Shown in pieces: positions 7,840 to 16,562 of a stretch of 64,000 nt of DNA; the stretch's first letter is position 1, and the number at the start of each line of letters is the position of its first letter. This DNA is from a bacterium (GTDB taxonomy: Bacteria; Cyanobacteriota; Vampirovibrionia; Gastranaerophilales; Gastranaerophilaceae). The notes beneath the pieces are model-generated. The model saw nothing but the letters and a program-made list of their open reading frames with translations, made no database searches and was not told the origin of the DNA. The stretch covers positions 44,552 through 108,551 of the forward strand of contig JAGAXG010000003.1 in the NCBI GenBank assembly GCA_017941035.1, in the 5' to 3' direction. Position numbers and translations under genes: made by a program.

Positions 7840-8877
7840 ATGAAAGAACAATTAGAAAAAATTTATTCCAGCGCTTCAGCTGAAATTGAAAATTCAAATA
7901 GCGTAAAAGACTTGGAAGAAGTTAAGGCAAAATATCTTAGTCGTAAAGGTGAATTTAATGAAATAAAAAAAGGCTTGAAAGATTTATCAATTGAAGATAA
8001 GAAAATTGTTGGAGCTTTGGCGAATGAAATTACTCAAAAACTGGAGTTATCAATCTCTGAAAAATTTAAATTATTTTATGAAAAAGAATTAAATGAAAAA
8101 TTGGCAAAAGAACGTATAGATGTGACTTTACCAGGACAATTTATACCAAGAGGTCATACTCATCTTTTAACTTCTACAACTAATGAAATTTGTTCAATAT
8201 TTAAAAGTTTAGGATTTTCGGTTGTTCCGGATGAATTTGCACCTGAAGTAGAAACAGAATATTACAATTTTGATATGCTGAACGTTCCGAAAGATCATCC
8301 GGCACGTGATGTTCAGGATACATTTTTTACAAATATTGCACCGAATGTTGTTCTGAGAAGTCAAACTTCCGGCGCACAAATTCATGCAATGGAAGCTAAG
8401 AAGCCTCCTATAAGAATGGTAGCTCCTGGACGTGTTTATCGTAATGAAAATATAAATTCAAGAAAAAATAATTTTTTCCATCAAATAGAAGGTCTTTATG
8501 TTGATAAAGGTATAACTTTTGGTGATTTGAAAGGTGTTTTGAATGAATTTATCAGAATTTATTTTGGGGAAAGTCGTCCGACAAGATTTAGAAGTAGTTT
8601 TTTCCCGTTTACAGAACCTTCTGCTGAAATTGATGTTCAGTGTATAATGTGTCAAGGCAAAGGTTGCAGAACATGTTCAGGAACAGGATGGCTTGAAATT
8701 CTTGGCGCAGGTATGGTTGATCCAAATGTTTTAAGAGGCGTTGGAATTGATCCTGATGTATATTCTGGATTCGCATTTGGGATGGGTGTTGAAAGGCTTG
8801 CTATGCTAAAATATGCAATTGATGATATTCGTTTATTTTTTAACAATGATGTCAGATTTTCACAACAGTTTAAATAA
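7840..8877 (+). CDS. pheS: Phenylalanine--tRNA ligase alpha subunit
   Basis: PheS is the catalytic subunit of the class II phenylalanyl-tRNA synthetase. The 345-residue protein has an N-terminal coiled-coil arm with KAKYLSRKGEFNEI, motif 2 around MVAPGRVYRNENIN, the FHQIEGLYVDKGITFGDLKG stretch, a Cys-rich CIMCQGKGCRTCSGTGW segment and motif 3 GFAFGMGVERLAML. pheT is not next to it, so the two subunit genes are separated. It is the last member of the tight kdsA cluster before a 47-base gap. Confidence 0.96.
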   Translation: MKEQLEKIYSSASAEIENSNSVKDLEEVKAKYLSRKGEFNEIKKGLKDLSIEDKKIVGALANEITQKLELSISEKFKLFYEKELNEKLAKERIDVTLPGQFIPRGHTHLLTSTTNEICSIFKSLGFSVVPDEFAPEVETEYYNFDMLNVPKDHPARDVQDTFFTNIAPNVVLRSQTSGAQIHAMEAKKPPIRMVAPGRVYRNENINSRKNNFFHQIEGLYVDKGITFGDLKGVLNEFIRIYFGESRPTRFRSSFFPFTEPSAEIDVQCIMCQGKGCRTCSGTGWLEILGAGMVDPNVLRGVGIDPDVYSGFAFGMGVERLAMLKYAIDDIRLFFNNDVRFSQQFK

Positions 8878-8924
8878 TAATATTTCTTCTTCTGTATAGA
8901 GAAGGATAGGGTGAGGGTTTAATA

Positions 8925-10292
8925 ATGTCTATAGTCATAATGATTTTGTTATTAAGTTTTTTAATTCTTGTGCATGAAGCAGGTCATTTTTTTGCAGCTC
9001 GTGCATTAGGTATTAAAGTTGACAAATTTGGTTTTGGTCTTCCTATAGGTCCGACATTATGGAGTAAAAAAGTCGGAGAAGTTGAGGTTTTGGTTCATGC
9101 TTGTTTATTAGGCGGGTATGTAGCATTTCCTGATGATAATAAAGATTCTAATCTCCCAATGGATTCTAAAGACAGGTTTGCAAATCGTCCTGTATGGCAG
9201 AGAATGATTGTCATTTCTGCAGGAGTGATTATGAATATTATAGCTGCGATTCTTATTGTAATTATGACAGCTTCTGTTTGGGGGAAATTGCCTTCTGGGA
9301 GTTACGATGTTTATGTAAATAAAATTGCGCAAGAAGCAAATCAATCTGTTTTAGATAGCGGGCTTCAAAAAGGTGATAAAATTTTAAAAGTTAACGGTTC
9401 TGATATAAATTCGACTTATGCACTTTCGTTATACTCTAAGAATAGTGCAAGATTTGACGGGAAAGTTAATTCTGATTTTGTTAAAGAAAATCTCTCAAAT
9501 TTGCAAAAATTGAATCCTGAATATTCTGCCGAACAAAAAATATCTTCTGGTTTAGTTGTAAAACTTCCTGAAATTGTAAATGAACCGCAATTAAAAATTG
9601 CCGATGAAGAATTAAAAGGATATTCAATTTTTAAAAATAATGAAGAAAATTTAAATTCTGAACAAATAAAGTTGAGAAAAGTAATTCAAGGAAAAACATC
9701 TGTTACTTCTGATGGGAATTTGACATTAAATGATTTGGCTTATGCCCTTTCTGATAGTTTAAAATCTTTAAATATTGTTGTTTTGAGAGATGGAAAAGAA
9801 ATTGAATTAAAGCCACTTTATCCTAACGAAAAAGGGTTAATTGGGATAATGATGGATGCAAGAGAAAAACTTGTTCCGACTAAAAATCCAAAAAGTATTA
9901 TAAAAGGGAGCTGTTCATATCTTTGGGAACAGACTTATATGTTAGTTTATGGTCTATGGCAATTATTCACAGGTAAAATTCCTGCAAAAGATATGCACGG
10001 TATTGTTGTTATTGCTAAAATTGGAGGAGATGTAATTCAAAACAGCGGAATATTTTCAGGATTACTATTAACTGCTCTTATTTCAATGGATTTGGCTTTA
10101 GTGAACTTTTTACCGATACCTGCATTAGACGGCGGACATTTTATGTTCTTGATGATAGAACTTTTAAGAGGTAAACCGGTTAAACAAGAAACAATAGATA
10201 AAGTTAGTACATTCTTTTTCTTATTATTAATTATATTTATGGTTTTAATAATTTTTAATGATATTTATGCAATTGTTAAACACCAGTTGTAA
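8925..10292 (+). CDS. rseP: Site-2 (RseP-type) membrane zinc metalloprotease
   Basis: The intramembrane protease carries the zinc motif HEAGH in the first hydrophobic segment and the second metal-site motif PALDGGHF near the C-terminus (M50 family). A PDZ-like region (DSGLQKGDKILKVNGSDIN) lies after the second membrane segment. At 455 residues it matches the RseP/EcfE class, which cleaves anti-sigma factors or clears signal peptides. The region between about residues 160 and 300 is longer and less conserved, as in proteins with a doubled or degenerate PDZ. The ribosome site is GAGGG. No anti-sigma gene is adjacent. Confidence 0.92.
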   Translation: MSIVIMILLLSFLILVHEAGHFFAARALGIKVDKFGFGLPIGPTLWSKKVGEVEVLVHACLLGGYVAFPDDNKDSNLPMDSKDRFANRPVWQRMIVISAGVIMNIIAAILIVIMTASVWGKLPSGSYDVYVNKIAQEANQSVLDSGLQKGDKILKVNGSDINSTYALSLYSKNSARFDGKVNSDFVKENLSNLQKLNPEYSAEQKISSGLVVKLPEIVNEPQLKIADEELKGYSIFKNNEENLNSEQIKLRKVIQGKTSVTSDGNLTLNDLAYALSDSLKSLNIVVLRDGKEIELKPLYPNEKGLIGIMMDAREKLVPTKNPKSIIKGSCSYLWEQTYMLVYGLWQLFTGKIPAKDMHGIVVIAKIGGDVIQNSGIFSGLLLTALISMDLALVNFLPIPALDGGHFMFLMIELLRGKPVKQETIDKVSTFFFLLLIIFMVLIIFNDIYAIVKHQL

Positions 10293-10344
10293 ATATTTGT
10301 GATATAATAAATCCGTACATTTACATATATGGAGAGAAAGAAGG

Positions 10345-11679
10345 ATGTTAGATTTTATTCAATCGAACGCGATGTTGATTTCTGGGTTAATTCTTGTAAT
10401 TGCTTATGTTTTCATCGCAAGTGAAAAGATCCAAAAATCAGTAGTAGCTCTTTTTGGGGCTTCTTTGACTATGCTTTTGGGTTTAATTCCGTTTGAAGGT
10501 CATATTGATTCACAAACCGGAGTATACATTAAAGGTGTTTTTGAACACGTTGATTTTCAGGTTATTTTCTTGCTTATCGGAATGATGATTATTGTCCACA
10601 TTTCAAGCAGAAGTGGTGTTTTTAAATGGCTCGCTTTAGAATTATTGCACCTTACAAAGGGGCATCCAAAAACTGTATTATTTGCTCTTGCTGCGTTTAC
10701 GGCTATAGCATCTGCGTTTTTGGATAATGTAACGACTGTTGTTTTGATGATGCCGATTACTTTTGTTATTGCAAAAGAATTTGAGACTGACCCTGTGCCG
10801 TTTTTAATAACTGAGGTTATGGCTTCGAATATCGGAGGAACAGCTACTTTAATAGGAGATCCGCCAAATATTATTATTGGAACACGTGCAGGATTAAGTT
10901 TTATGGATTTTGTTGCCGAGTTAACTCCGATTGTTGTGATTATTTTCTTAGTTGCTATAAGTATTTTAGTATTTTTATTCAGAAAGGGTTTGAAGGCAAC
11001 TCCTGAAAAAATGGAACACATAGCAAAAATTGATAATTCACAAACTATTACTGATAAAAAATTGATGATAAGATCTGTTGTGACTATCGGCCTTGTAATA
11101 TTAGGTTTTGTAACTCATGATATTACTCATATCCCTGCTTATGTATTTGCAGTTGCAGGAGCATCGTTCTTATTATTGTTTGAAAAACCGAAAGAGATAT
11201 ATCGTGATGTAGAGTGGTTAACTATTTTCTTTTTTGTCGGATTGTTTATTATAATCGGCGGTTTTGAAGCGAATGGCGGTATAAAATTTTTGGCAGACGG
11301 ATTAATTAAATTGACTCACGGAAGTCTTGAAATGGCTTCAATGATTATACTTTGGGCTTCAGGAATTTTATCCGGAATTATAGATAATATCCCTTATACA
11401 GCAACAATGGCGCCGTTGATTTCGGAATTAATAAATCCCGCAAATCCAAATGCTATAACAGGTCATACTCATGCGTTGTGGTGGGCATTGTCACTTGGTG
11501 CATGTTTAGGTGGAAATTTCACGATTATTGGTGCGGCAGCAAATGTTTTAGTTAGTGAAACTTCTGCTTCTCATGGTCATAAGATTTCATTTTTTAGATT
11601 TATGAAATACGGCGCTTTGGTAACGTTTATTTCACTCGTACTTTCAAGTATTTATATCTTTTTAAGATATTTGACATAA
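10345..11679 (+). CDS. ArsB/NhaD-superfamily ion transporter (NhaD-type Na+/H+ antiporter-like)
   Basis: The 444-residue protein has about eleven hydrophobic segments. Conserved superfamily motifs are FLDNVTTVVLMMPIT, TEVMASNIGGTATLIGDPPN and the second-half counterpart IIDNIPYTATMAPLI, showing the inverted-repeat fold of the ion transporter superfamily. NhaD members exchange Na+ or Li+ for H+; ArsB and P-protein relatives share the same motifs, so the ion is inferred. An intrinsic terminator follows directly. It is monocistronic with an AAGAAGG ribosome site. Confidence 0.85.
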   Translation: MLDFIQSNAMLISGLILVIAYVFIASEKIQKSVVALFGASLTMLLGLIPFEGHIDSQTGVYIKGVFEHVDFQVIFLLIGMMIIVHISSRSGVFKWLALELLHLTKGHPKTVLFALAAFTAIASAFLDNVTTVVLMMPITFVIAKEFETDPVPFLITEVMASNIGGTATLIGDPPNIIIGTRAGLSFMDFVAELTPIVVIIFLVAISILVFLFRKGLKATPEKMEHIAKIDNSQTITDKKLMIRSVVTIGLVILGFVTHDITHIPAYVFAVAGASFLLLFEKPKEIYRDVEWLTIFFFVGLFIIIGGFEANGGIKFLADGLIKLTHGSLEMASMIILWASGILSGIIDNIPYTATMAPLISELINPANPNAITGHTHALWWALSLGACLGGNFTIIGAAANVLVSETSASHGHKISFFRFMKYGALVTFISLVLSSIYIFLRYLT

Positions 11680-11682
11680 TTA

Positions 11683-11714
11683 AAAGACCTTTCCTTAAGG
11701 AAAGGTCTTTTTTT
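11683..11714 (+). terminator. Intrinsic terminator of the antiporter gene
   Basis: AAAGACCTTTCC pairs with GGAAAGGTCTTT across a TTAA centre and is followed by a T run. Confidence 0.9.
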
Positions 11715-11721
11715 ACATATA

Positions 11722-11749
11722 TTGCAAAAATCAAGAGATAGTTTATAAT
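11722..11749 (+). promoter_or_regulatory. Pilin-family promoter, copy 2
   Basis: TTGCAA (11722-11727), a 16-base spacer and TATAAT (11744-11749) inside the shared box ATAGTTTATAATAAGAATA. The downstream UTR ends with AATTGAAAGGAGATA, nearly identical to the UTR at 32228-32243. Confidence 0.7.
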
Positions 11750-11797
11750 AAGAATATAAATGTTATGGTATAATTTAAATTGAAAGGAGATATAACA

Positions 11798-12950
11798 ATG
11801 CTAAAATGCAGTCGCAGAGCCAATTTCGGGGGGGGGGGGCTTTTTAGCTAATCTCCTTGACAAAAAGAAAACAGCATTTACCTTAGCTGAAACTTTAATA
11901 TCTTTGGCAATAATTGGTATAATTGCCGCAATGACCTTGCCTTCATTGATGCAAAATCTTGGTGAACGTTCAAATTCCGAACGAGCAGCAAATACTGTTC
12001 AAAAAATAGCACAATCTATGGATCTAATGCGTGTAGATGGTGAACTGCTTACTACCTACCAAACAACAGATCAATTTGTGGATGAATTGGCAAAACATTT
12101 AAAAATTGTAACTCGATGTGATAAGAATCATTTGACAAACTGCTGGCCTGTTGAAAAAGTATTGACAGGCAGCGGGGATGAGGTTAATGTTGCTGATATC
12201 AAAACAGGAGAGCAATTGGGATTGAATACAAAAACGGATAATGTGGGCCTTGTTTTAGCAACGGGTGTTCCTATCATTTTAAATTACAATCCTGATGCAG
12301 GGATAGTTAGTGACACAGATACAACAACTCAAAATAAAATAAAACTTCCTGCAGGGTGGGGAAGATACAAAGAATATGTATGGGGTAATAATACTATGGG
12401 TTCTGTTGCATTTGTAATGGATGTGAACGGCCCTCGTGGACCTAATAAAGGTATTGAAACTATTGAGAATAAATTGATATACCATGATATAAGAAGTTTT
12501 GGCGGTGCTTCTTTACAGGGAGATAAATGTGATGGATGCTTAACATCTACGGCTTATGGAAAATATAAATTATTAAATGATGGAGCTGTTTGGACTTCTT
12601 CAATTGATTGTTCTGATAACGCAAATAAAGATTATTGCGATGAGCAAACCGGCGCTAGTAAATGGGCAGCTGCGAATAAAGCTTGTCAAGATTTAGGATT
12701 ATCATTACCTTGGAAAACTGGAGAGGATGAAGCTTTGCCTGCGGGTAATTTTGTAAAATTTAATAAAGAAAATCCTGATTTATTGCCAAGTGACGGTTGT
12801 GTTTGGACTGCATATAAAAAAGATGATGGTAGTCATCTTTCATTCCCTTTAAATTATAAAAATAAATTGATGAAGCTAATGTCTAGTATGGGTTCTCAAA
12901 GTGCAAGAGGTCAAAATGACGAGTGCTATGCACTATGCGTTGAAAAATAA
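11798..12950 (+). CDS. Pilin-like protein, reading frame broken at a 12-G tract (phase-variable or frameshifted)
   Basis: An AAAGGAG site eight bases upstream points to the ATG at 11798. That frame reads MLKCSRRANFGGGGLFS and stops, because the G run at 11828-11839 has 12 bases. With 11 (or 14) Gs the frame joins the long downstream frame, giving about 383 residues. The leader then continues FLANLLDKKKTA, the prepilin cleavage motif A|FTLAE and the helix TLISLAIIGIIAAMTLPSLM. The C-terminal half is Cys/Trp-rich (KWAAANKACQDLGLSLPW, ending CYALCVEK). A downstream TTG at 11904 lies inside the helix and lacks a ribosome site. Likely a type IV pilin/pseudopilin-class surface protein. Confidence 0.8.
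11828..11839 (+). repeat. Homopolymeric (G)12 tract inside the pilin leader
   Basis: Twelve consecutive G in an AT-rich genome, at codons 11-14 of the leader. Losing one G or gaining two would restore the full-length frame. Such a tract could vary by slipped-strand mispairing and is also prone to sequencing error. Confidence 0.85.
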
Positions 12951-12971
12951 AATTTTATAAATTAAATAAGC

Positions 12972-13009
12972 AAAAAACGGGTTTGGGATAAACCAAGCCC
13001 GTTTTTTTT
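12972..13009. terminator. Bidirectional terminator between the pilin-like gene and the SLH gene
   Basis: AACGGGTTTGG pairs with CCAAGCCCGTT around GATAAA. A and T runs on the two flanks let it serve both convergent genes. Confidence 0.9.
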
Positions 13010-13027
13010 GCGAAAGGTAAAAATACT

Positions 13028-14995
13028 CTATTCGTTACAGCCAAAGGCGATTGTAATATGTTCTCTAGGGTTAACCGCTGAGATTTTGTAACCTCTTGGA
13101 TCAACAAGATATGCAAATTCGTCACCGGTAGTTTGGAATAAGCCCATTGTACCTGAAACTGCTGTTCTTGTTACGTCAATTGGAGCTTTAACTGTTTCGT
13201 AAATACCATCCCCTAAGTTTCTGGCTGCTGCACCAAATTGACCTTGGAATGCGTGTCCTAACATGTAACCTGCGTTATTTGATACGTTTTCTGCTGCGTT
13301 ACCAACGTTAGTCAATATACCACCTGCGGTTCTACCTACTACACCGATTAATGAACCTGCCCAAGTAAACGGCATTTCAACAAGTCTTGCTACTGGGTTT
13401 ACATTTTTTTGACGATTTACTTCTGCCTGCAAAATCTGTTTTGGTAATTTTGCTTTGCATTTGTTGTGTGAGATGCTTGTAAATGCAAGTTTTAATGCAC
13501 CTTTATTACATCCTGAAGGTCTTATTACTTCTACAACCTGACCTGTTACGGTTGATCCGCAAGGATAAGTAACACCATTGATGGTTACATCTTCAAGTGT
13601 GTTTGCTCTAAAGTATTGACCTACGTGAGAAGATTTTGCTGTTAATTGGTCTATCATTGATAATTTTAATGTAGGAATTTTAACGATTTCTTCTTGTTCA
13701 ATTAAAGCTTTTTTTTCAATTGGGCAAACAGGGCATGCTGCATTTGCTGTTGTAGGATTTGTATCGTAACCTAGAGCAACGCGTGCAGTTTGAAGCATTG
13801 AAGCAATTTCAGCTCTTGTTGCATCTTTGTTTGGCATAATCATATTAGGATTTGGAGAATCTTTTAAAGCTCCGCTTTCTAATGATTTTGCAACAGGTAT
13901 TCTTGCCCATCCGGGAACTTTGTTTCCATCCGCGTATTGACTAAGAATTTGGTCTGCTTTTGCACTATCAATGTTGCAATTCATCCCTTTTGCAATTGAA
14001 GTTAATGCTTCTACACGTGTTACATTTGAATTAGGCTTGAATGTATGGTTTGGATAACCTCTCAAAAGATCTTCATTAACAGCTTTTGCTATTGCTGCGT
14101 TAGCCCAGTTGCTTTGTGCTACATCTGAGAATTGAGTTGTAGTTGCCCCGTGAGCATTCATATTAAAACCTTTAACTAACATTGTTGCAAATTCTGCTCG
14201 AGAAATGTTTCTGTTTGGTTTGAACATTCCGTCTGGATATCCGACAACAACATCATTAATAGCTAATTTATCAATTCCGCATGCTGCCCAGTATCCGTTT
14301 GGAACATCAGGGAACATACATCCGCCGTTGAATGCAGGAGCTGCTGCTCCGGTGATGTTTTCTTTAATAGTATAAGGAACTAAAGATTTTTTAACAGCAT
14401 TAATAGAATTTGCTGATTGAAAATCAATCGGACAAGCTTTTACACCATCACGATTTACGAAACTTCCGTTATTACACTGTGGAAGTTCATTCAAACATGG
14501 CATTTGTCCGTTTACACCTGCAGCAGCACCGGTTGTTAAACCTTGTGTTGAAATAGTTGCACCACTTATTGCTGATGACATCATTGATGCAGGACAAGGT
14601 GTCATAGCAGTATCTGTTGAGAAAATTGAATTAGCCGGCTCTCCCACATAATTGTTTGTACCGTAAACAGCTTGTGGATAACCGTAAACCTGTTTCATCT
14701 GGCCTCTGTCAGGTTTTCCTGCCTGAGGGCATAATGCGTTCGATGGAACTGCAGGTTTATCACAGCTGATCTCATCATTACATTTTGTACGTGTTGGACA
14801 AGCTCGTTTCTTTTTACAGCCGCAAGATGACTTTCTTTGTTTTTGACATTGTGGTTTTGCACAATCTGATGGACCTGTAACTACCGGCAATGCCTCATTT
14901 TGAGTACAAGGGCAGGCTGCCATCGCAGTATTCAAGGAACCCGTTGCCATTCCTACAGCAATCGCAGCTGCCAAAGTTAGTTTTTTAATTGACAT
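13028..14995 (-). CDS. SLH-domain surface protein with Cys-rich N-terminus
   Basis: The 655-residue protein starts at 14995, where an AAGGAGGT site precedes MSIKKLTLAAAIAVGM; longer upstream ATG frames lack one. A signal peptide ends near NTAMA|ACPC. Residues about 27-80 are Cys/Lys-rich (SSCGCKKKRACPTRTKC). Three SLH repeats follow: FPDVPNGYWAACGIDKL with GYPDGMFKPNRNISRAEFA, FSDVAQSNWANAAIAKA with GYPNHTFKPNSNVTRVEA, and a divergent third (WARIPVAKSL, NKDATRAEIA). The C-terminal 230 residues include Gly/Ala-rich segments but no obvious porin barrel. SLH repeats normally bind secondary cell-wall polymer or peptidoglycan, so it probably links envelope layers. Monocistronic. Confidence 0.88.
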   Translation of the reverse strand: MSIKKLTLAAAIAVGMATGSLNTAMAACPCTQNEALPVVTGPSDCAKPQCQKQRKSSCGCKKKRACPTRTKCNDEISCDKPAVPSNALCPQAGKPDRGQMKQVYGYPQAVYGTNNYVGEPANSIFSTDTAMTPCPASMMSSAISGATISTQGLTTGAAAGVNGQMPCLNELPQCNNGSFVNRDGVKACPIDFQSANSINAVKKSLVPYTIKENITGAAAPAFNGGCMFPDVPNGYWAACGIDKLAINDVVVGYPDGMFKPNRNISRAEFATMLVKGFNMNAHGATTTQFSDVAQSNWANAAIAKAVNEDLLRGYPNHTFKPNSNVTRVEALTSIAKGMNCNIDSAKADQILSQYADGNKVPGWARIPVAKSLESGALKDSPNPNMIMPNKDATRAEIASMLQTARVALGYDTNPTTANAACPVCPIEKKALIEQEEIVKIPTLKLSMIDQLTAKSSHVGQYFRANTLEDVTINGVTYPCGSTVTGQVVEVIRPSGCNKGALKLAFTSISHNKCKAKLPKQILQAEVNRQKNVNPVARLVEMPFTWAGSLIGVVGRTAGGILTNVGNAAENVSNNAGYMLGHAFQGQFGAAARNLGDGIYETVKAPIDVTRTAVSGTMGLFQTTGDEFAYLVDPRGYKISAVNPREHITIAFGCNE

Positions 14996-15224
14996 TTTTA
15001 CCTCCTTGTTATGTACCGGTTTTTGCTTTAACCAACAAAAACCATATTTAAAAAACAAACACCTAATTATGTACTTTTAAGTGTTTTTTACACATTAGAA
15101 ATTTGACTTATTCAACCGGATAATTTTTTAAATTACTAACTTTGTAACATTTTGTGAAAATTGGGCAATATTTTATAATTTATTGTTTTATTATATATGT
15201 GTGAAGTAAAAATTTGGTGTGTTT

Positions 15225-15368
15225 ATGTATAGCAAAGAATTTATGAAATTTATTTATAATTACCAGAAAGATGATTTTAAACCTCAAGAATCAACAGTGA
15301 GAGAAATACGTTTTAAAAATCGTCGTGGAGGTAAATTAGCAGAAATTTTCTTGACCATAAAAAAATAA
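15225..15368 (+). CDS. Small basic protein, 47 residues (tentative)
   Basis: An ATG at 15225 opens MYSKEFMKFIYNYQ and ends EIFLTIKK before TAA. It is rich in Lys/Arg/Phe. No convincing ribosome site is seen, only GGTGTG, and codon use is ordinary for the window. I do not recognise a family. It stands alone between the SLH gene (divergent) and the candidate RNA. Confidence 0.35.
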   Translation: MYSKEFMKFIYNYQKDDFKPQESTVREIRFKNRRGGKLAEIFLTIKK

Positions 15369-15536
15369 TACTATTTTAGGTAGAAGTAATTTTTAACTTC
15401 GGCTTTTATATTTATAGCTGTTTCTATGACTAGATAGTTTAAGATAAAAAGTTCTTTTTTGGAAAATTTTTTATTAGATTCTTGGATATGATGTTCAGTT
15501 TATAAAAGAAATATCTTAGCAAGCTTTGTCAAAACA

Positions 15537-15567
15537 TAAAAAAAAGAGTCTTATAATAAGACCCTTT
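15537..15567 (-). terminator. Intrinsic terminator on the minus strand with no annotated gene upstream
   Basis: On the minus strand GTCTTAT-T-ATAAGAC lies within AAGGG...CTCTT and is followed by eight T. A strong terminator here implies a minus-strand transcript starting between about 15570 and 15900. Confidence 0.7.
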
Positions 15568-15672
15568 GGAATGTAAACTTTGTATCATTCCTCGTAATAG
15601 TGAAGTGTGAAGTGTGTGCTTAAAGTCTGAGTTTAATCCTCATTTTAAAAGCATCCTCGTGTTTACATGTAT
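15541..15672 (-). ncRNA. Candidate structured small RNA (minus strand)
   Basis: Immediately before the terminator, the minus strand can form a closed structure. An 8-bp perfect closing stem (positions 15661-15668 with 15571-15578, ATGTAAAC/GTTTACAT) encloses an internal stem (15649-15653 with 15617-15621, extended past a bulge) and a small GAG/CTC hairpin. ACGAGGA occurs at both ends of the enclosed region. No open reading frame of note lies in it. The promoter is unclear. This is structure seen by eye, with no family match that I can name. Confidence 0.4.
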
Positions 15673-15869
15673 ATAAAGTTTTTTGAGTATATAAAATTGC
15701 TATATTTTTTAAATCTTGCTTTACAATACTTTACATATGGAGGCATAATTATATAGTTGTACCTAATAATATCGAGGGTTTAATACCTAAGAATAATTAA
15801 TTTATTATATAATTTTTATAAATCACTACTTTTTTATTAATAATTTTTTAGCTTAAAAAAGTGTAAAAC
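15569..15869. other. Gene-poor AT-rich stretch
   Basis: Beyond the candidate minus-strand RNA (up to about 15672), nothing coding is supported between 15673 and 15869. It is A/T-rich with several TATAAT-like strings. Confidence 0.4.
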
Positions 15870-15873
15870 ATGT

Positions 15874-15880
15874 ATTATAA
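15874..15880 (+). promoter_or_regulatory. -10 box of the small acidic gene
   Basis: TATTATAATA lies about 30 bases before the ATG at 15909. An upstream ATG at 15870 overlaps this box, so it cannot be the start. Confidence 0.5.
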
Positions 15881-15908
15881 TATATTTGAGCGGGATAAAG
15901 GGATTTAT

Positions 15909-16103
15909 ATGTACGAAAGTTCTGATGATGAAATATTATCAATAGAGAATGATATTGGTATTATTGAAAACAATCCAATGGGGCTTTGTAAGGCTGAAGA
16001 GAATTGTTTTTCAGATTTTATTTACAAAAAATGTGTAAATTTAGAATTTGACGTAAATTTAAATGTTTATTCTTATAATCCATTCAAACTTATAAGTCTA
16101 TAG
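15909..16103 (+). CDS. Small acidic protein of unknown function
   Basis: The frame could open at 15870, but that ATG sits in the -10 box; the ATG at 15909 has AAAGGG about seven bases upstream and gives MYESSDDEILSIENDIGII, 64 residues. It is acidic at the N-terminus and contains two Cys. No membrane segment, signal or known family is visible. It has its own promoter and stands alone. Confidence 0.55.
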   Translation: MYESSDDEILSIENDIGIIENNPMGLCKAEENCFSDFIYKKCVNLEFDVNLNVYSYNPFKLISL

Positions 16104-16225
16104 TTATTTTTTGTTCTTTCATTATTAAGTTAAGTTATGTTAACTTTTTTATTTTAAAAAAGCAATTCCTCTAAAAAAAAATACTTTATATAAATGTATA
16201 TAGGAAAAGAGGATTTCAAAAAATT

Positions 16226-16429
16226 ATGAAAGAACAAGAATTGAATACATTAATGTCTGTAGTTTCCGATCCGGAAAATAATGTATATAGAATTGATACA
16301 TATAAAGATTTAGCTGAAATTCAACGTATGGTACGTATTTTCAATATTTCTAAGGAACAGCAAAACCACCATGTAATGTTATCAATCGAAAACCTTGCTA
16401 CATTACGTTTGGTTTTAAGTAATAATTAA
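16226..16429 (+). CDS. Small conserved-looking protein of unknown function
   Basis: The 67-residue protein starts MKEQELNTLMSVVSDPENNV and ends IENLATLRLVLSNN. It appears soluble and mostly helical. AAGAGG lies upstream of the ATG and an intrinsic terminator follows, so it is a self-contained monocistronic gene, which supports it being real. No family is recognised. Confidence 0.65.
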   Translation: MKEQELNTLMSVVSDPENNVYRIDTYKDLAEIQRMVRIFNISKEQQNHHVMLSIENLATLRLVLSNN

Positions 16430-16457
16430 TTCGCAATCCCGAAATTGCGCTAGATTT

Positions 16458-16489
16458 AGCTTCTGCAGTTTTTTTTGCAGAAGCTTTTT
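16458..16489 (+). terminator. Intrinsic terminator after the 67-residue gene
   Basis: AGCTTCTGCA pairs with TGCAGAAGCT around a T-rich loop, then TTTT. Confidence 0.85.
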
Positions 16490-16507
16490 GTATGTGTTTT
16501 AGACAAT

Positions 16508-16562
16508 AAAAAAGCCACAATCTTTTGTGACTTGAACAATAATCTTGGGAGGAGATTTTGGG
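16508..16562 (-). ncRNA. Candidate ~55-nt small RNA with C-rich anti-Shine-Dalgarno loop
   Basis: On the minus strand a terminator (AAGTCACAA-AAGA-TTGTGGCTT, then TTTTTT) ends at about 16508. Just before it a hairpin AATCT/AGATT (16541-16557) displays CCTCCCA in its loop, complementary to GGGAGG-type ribosome sites. TTGACA on the minus strand (RC of 16592-16597) is placed as a -35; the -10 is weak. Length and layout recall C-rich regulatory RNAs such as cyanobacterial Yfr1 (known family, CU-rich unpaired motif), but the sequence is not the Yfr1 motif. Confidence 0.4.

Noticed and set aside
8878..8924. GAAGGATAGGGTGAGGG between pheS and rseP as a REP-like repeat
   Set aside because: Only one copy is seen in the window, and part of it serves as the rseP ribosome site.
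10557..11021. 154-codon minus-strand frame within the antiporter gene
   Set aside because: Antisense to conserved transporter motifs, with no initiation signals.
11828..11839. Programmed ribosomal frameshifting at the pilin G tract
   Set aside because: The two loci need opposite shifts (+1 at 11828, -1 at 32281), which does not fit one programmed mechanism; tract-length variation explains both.
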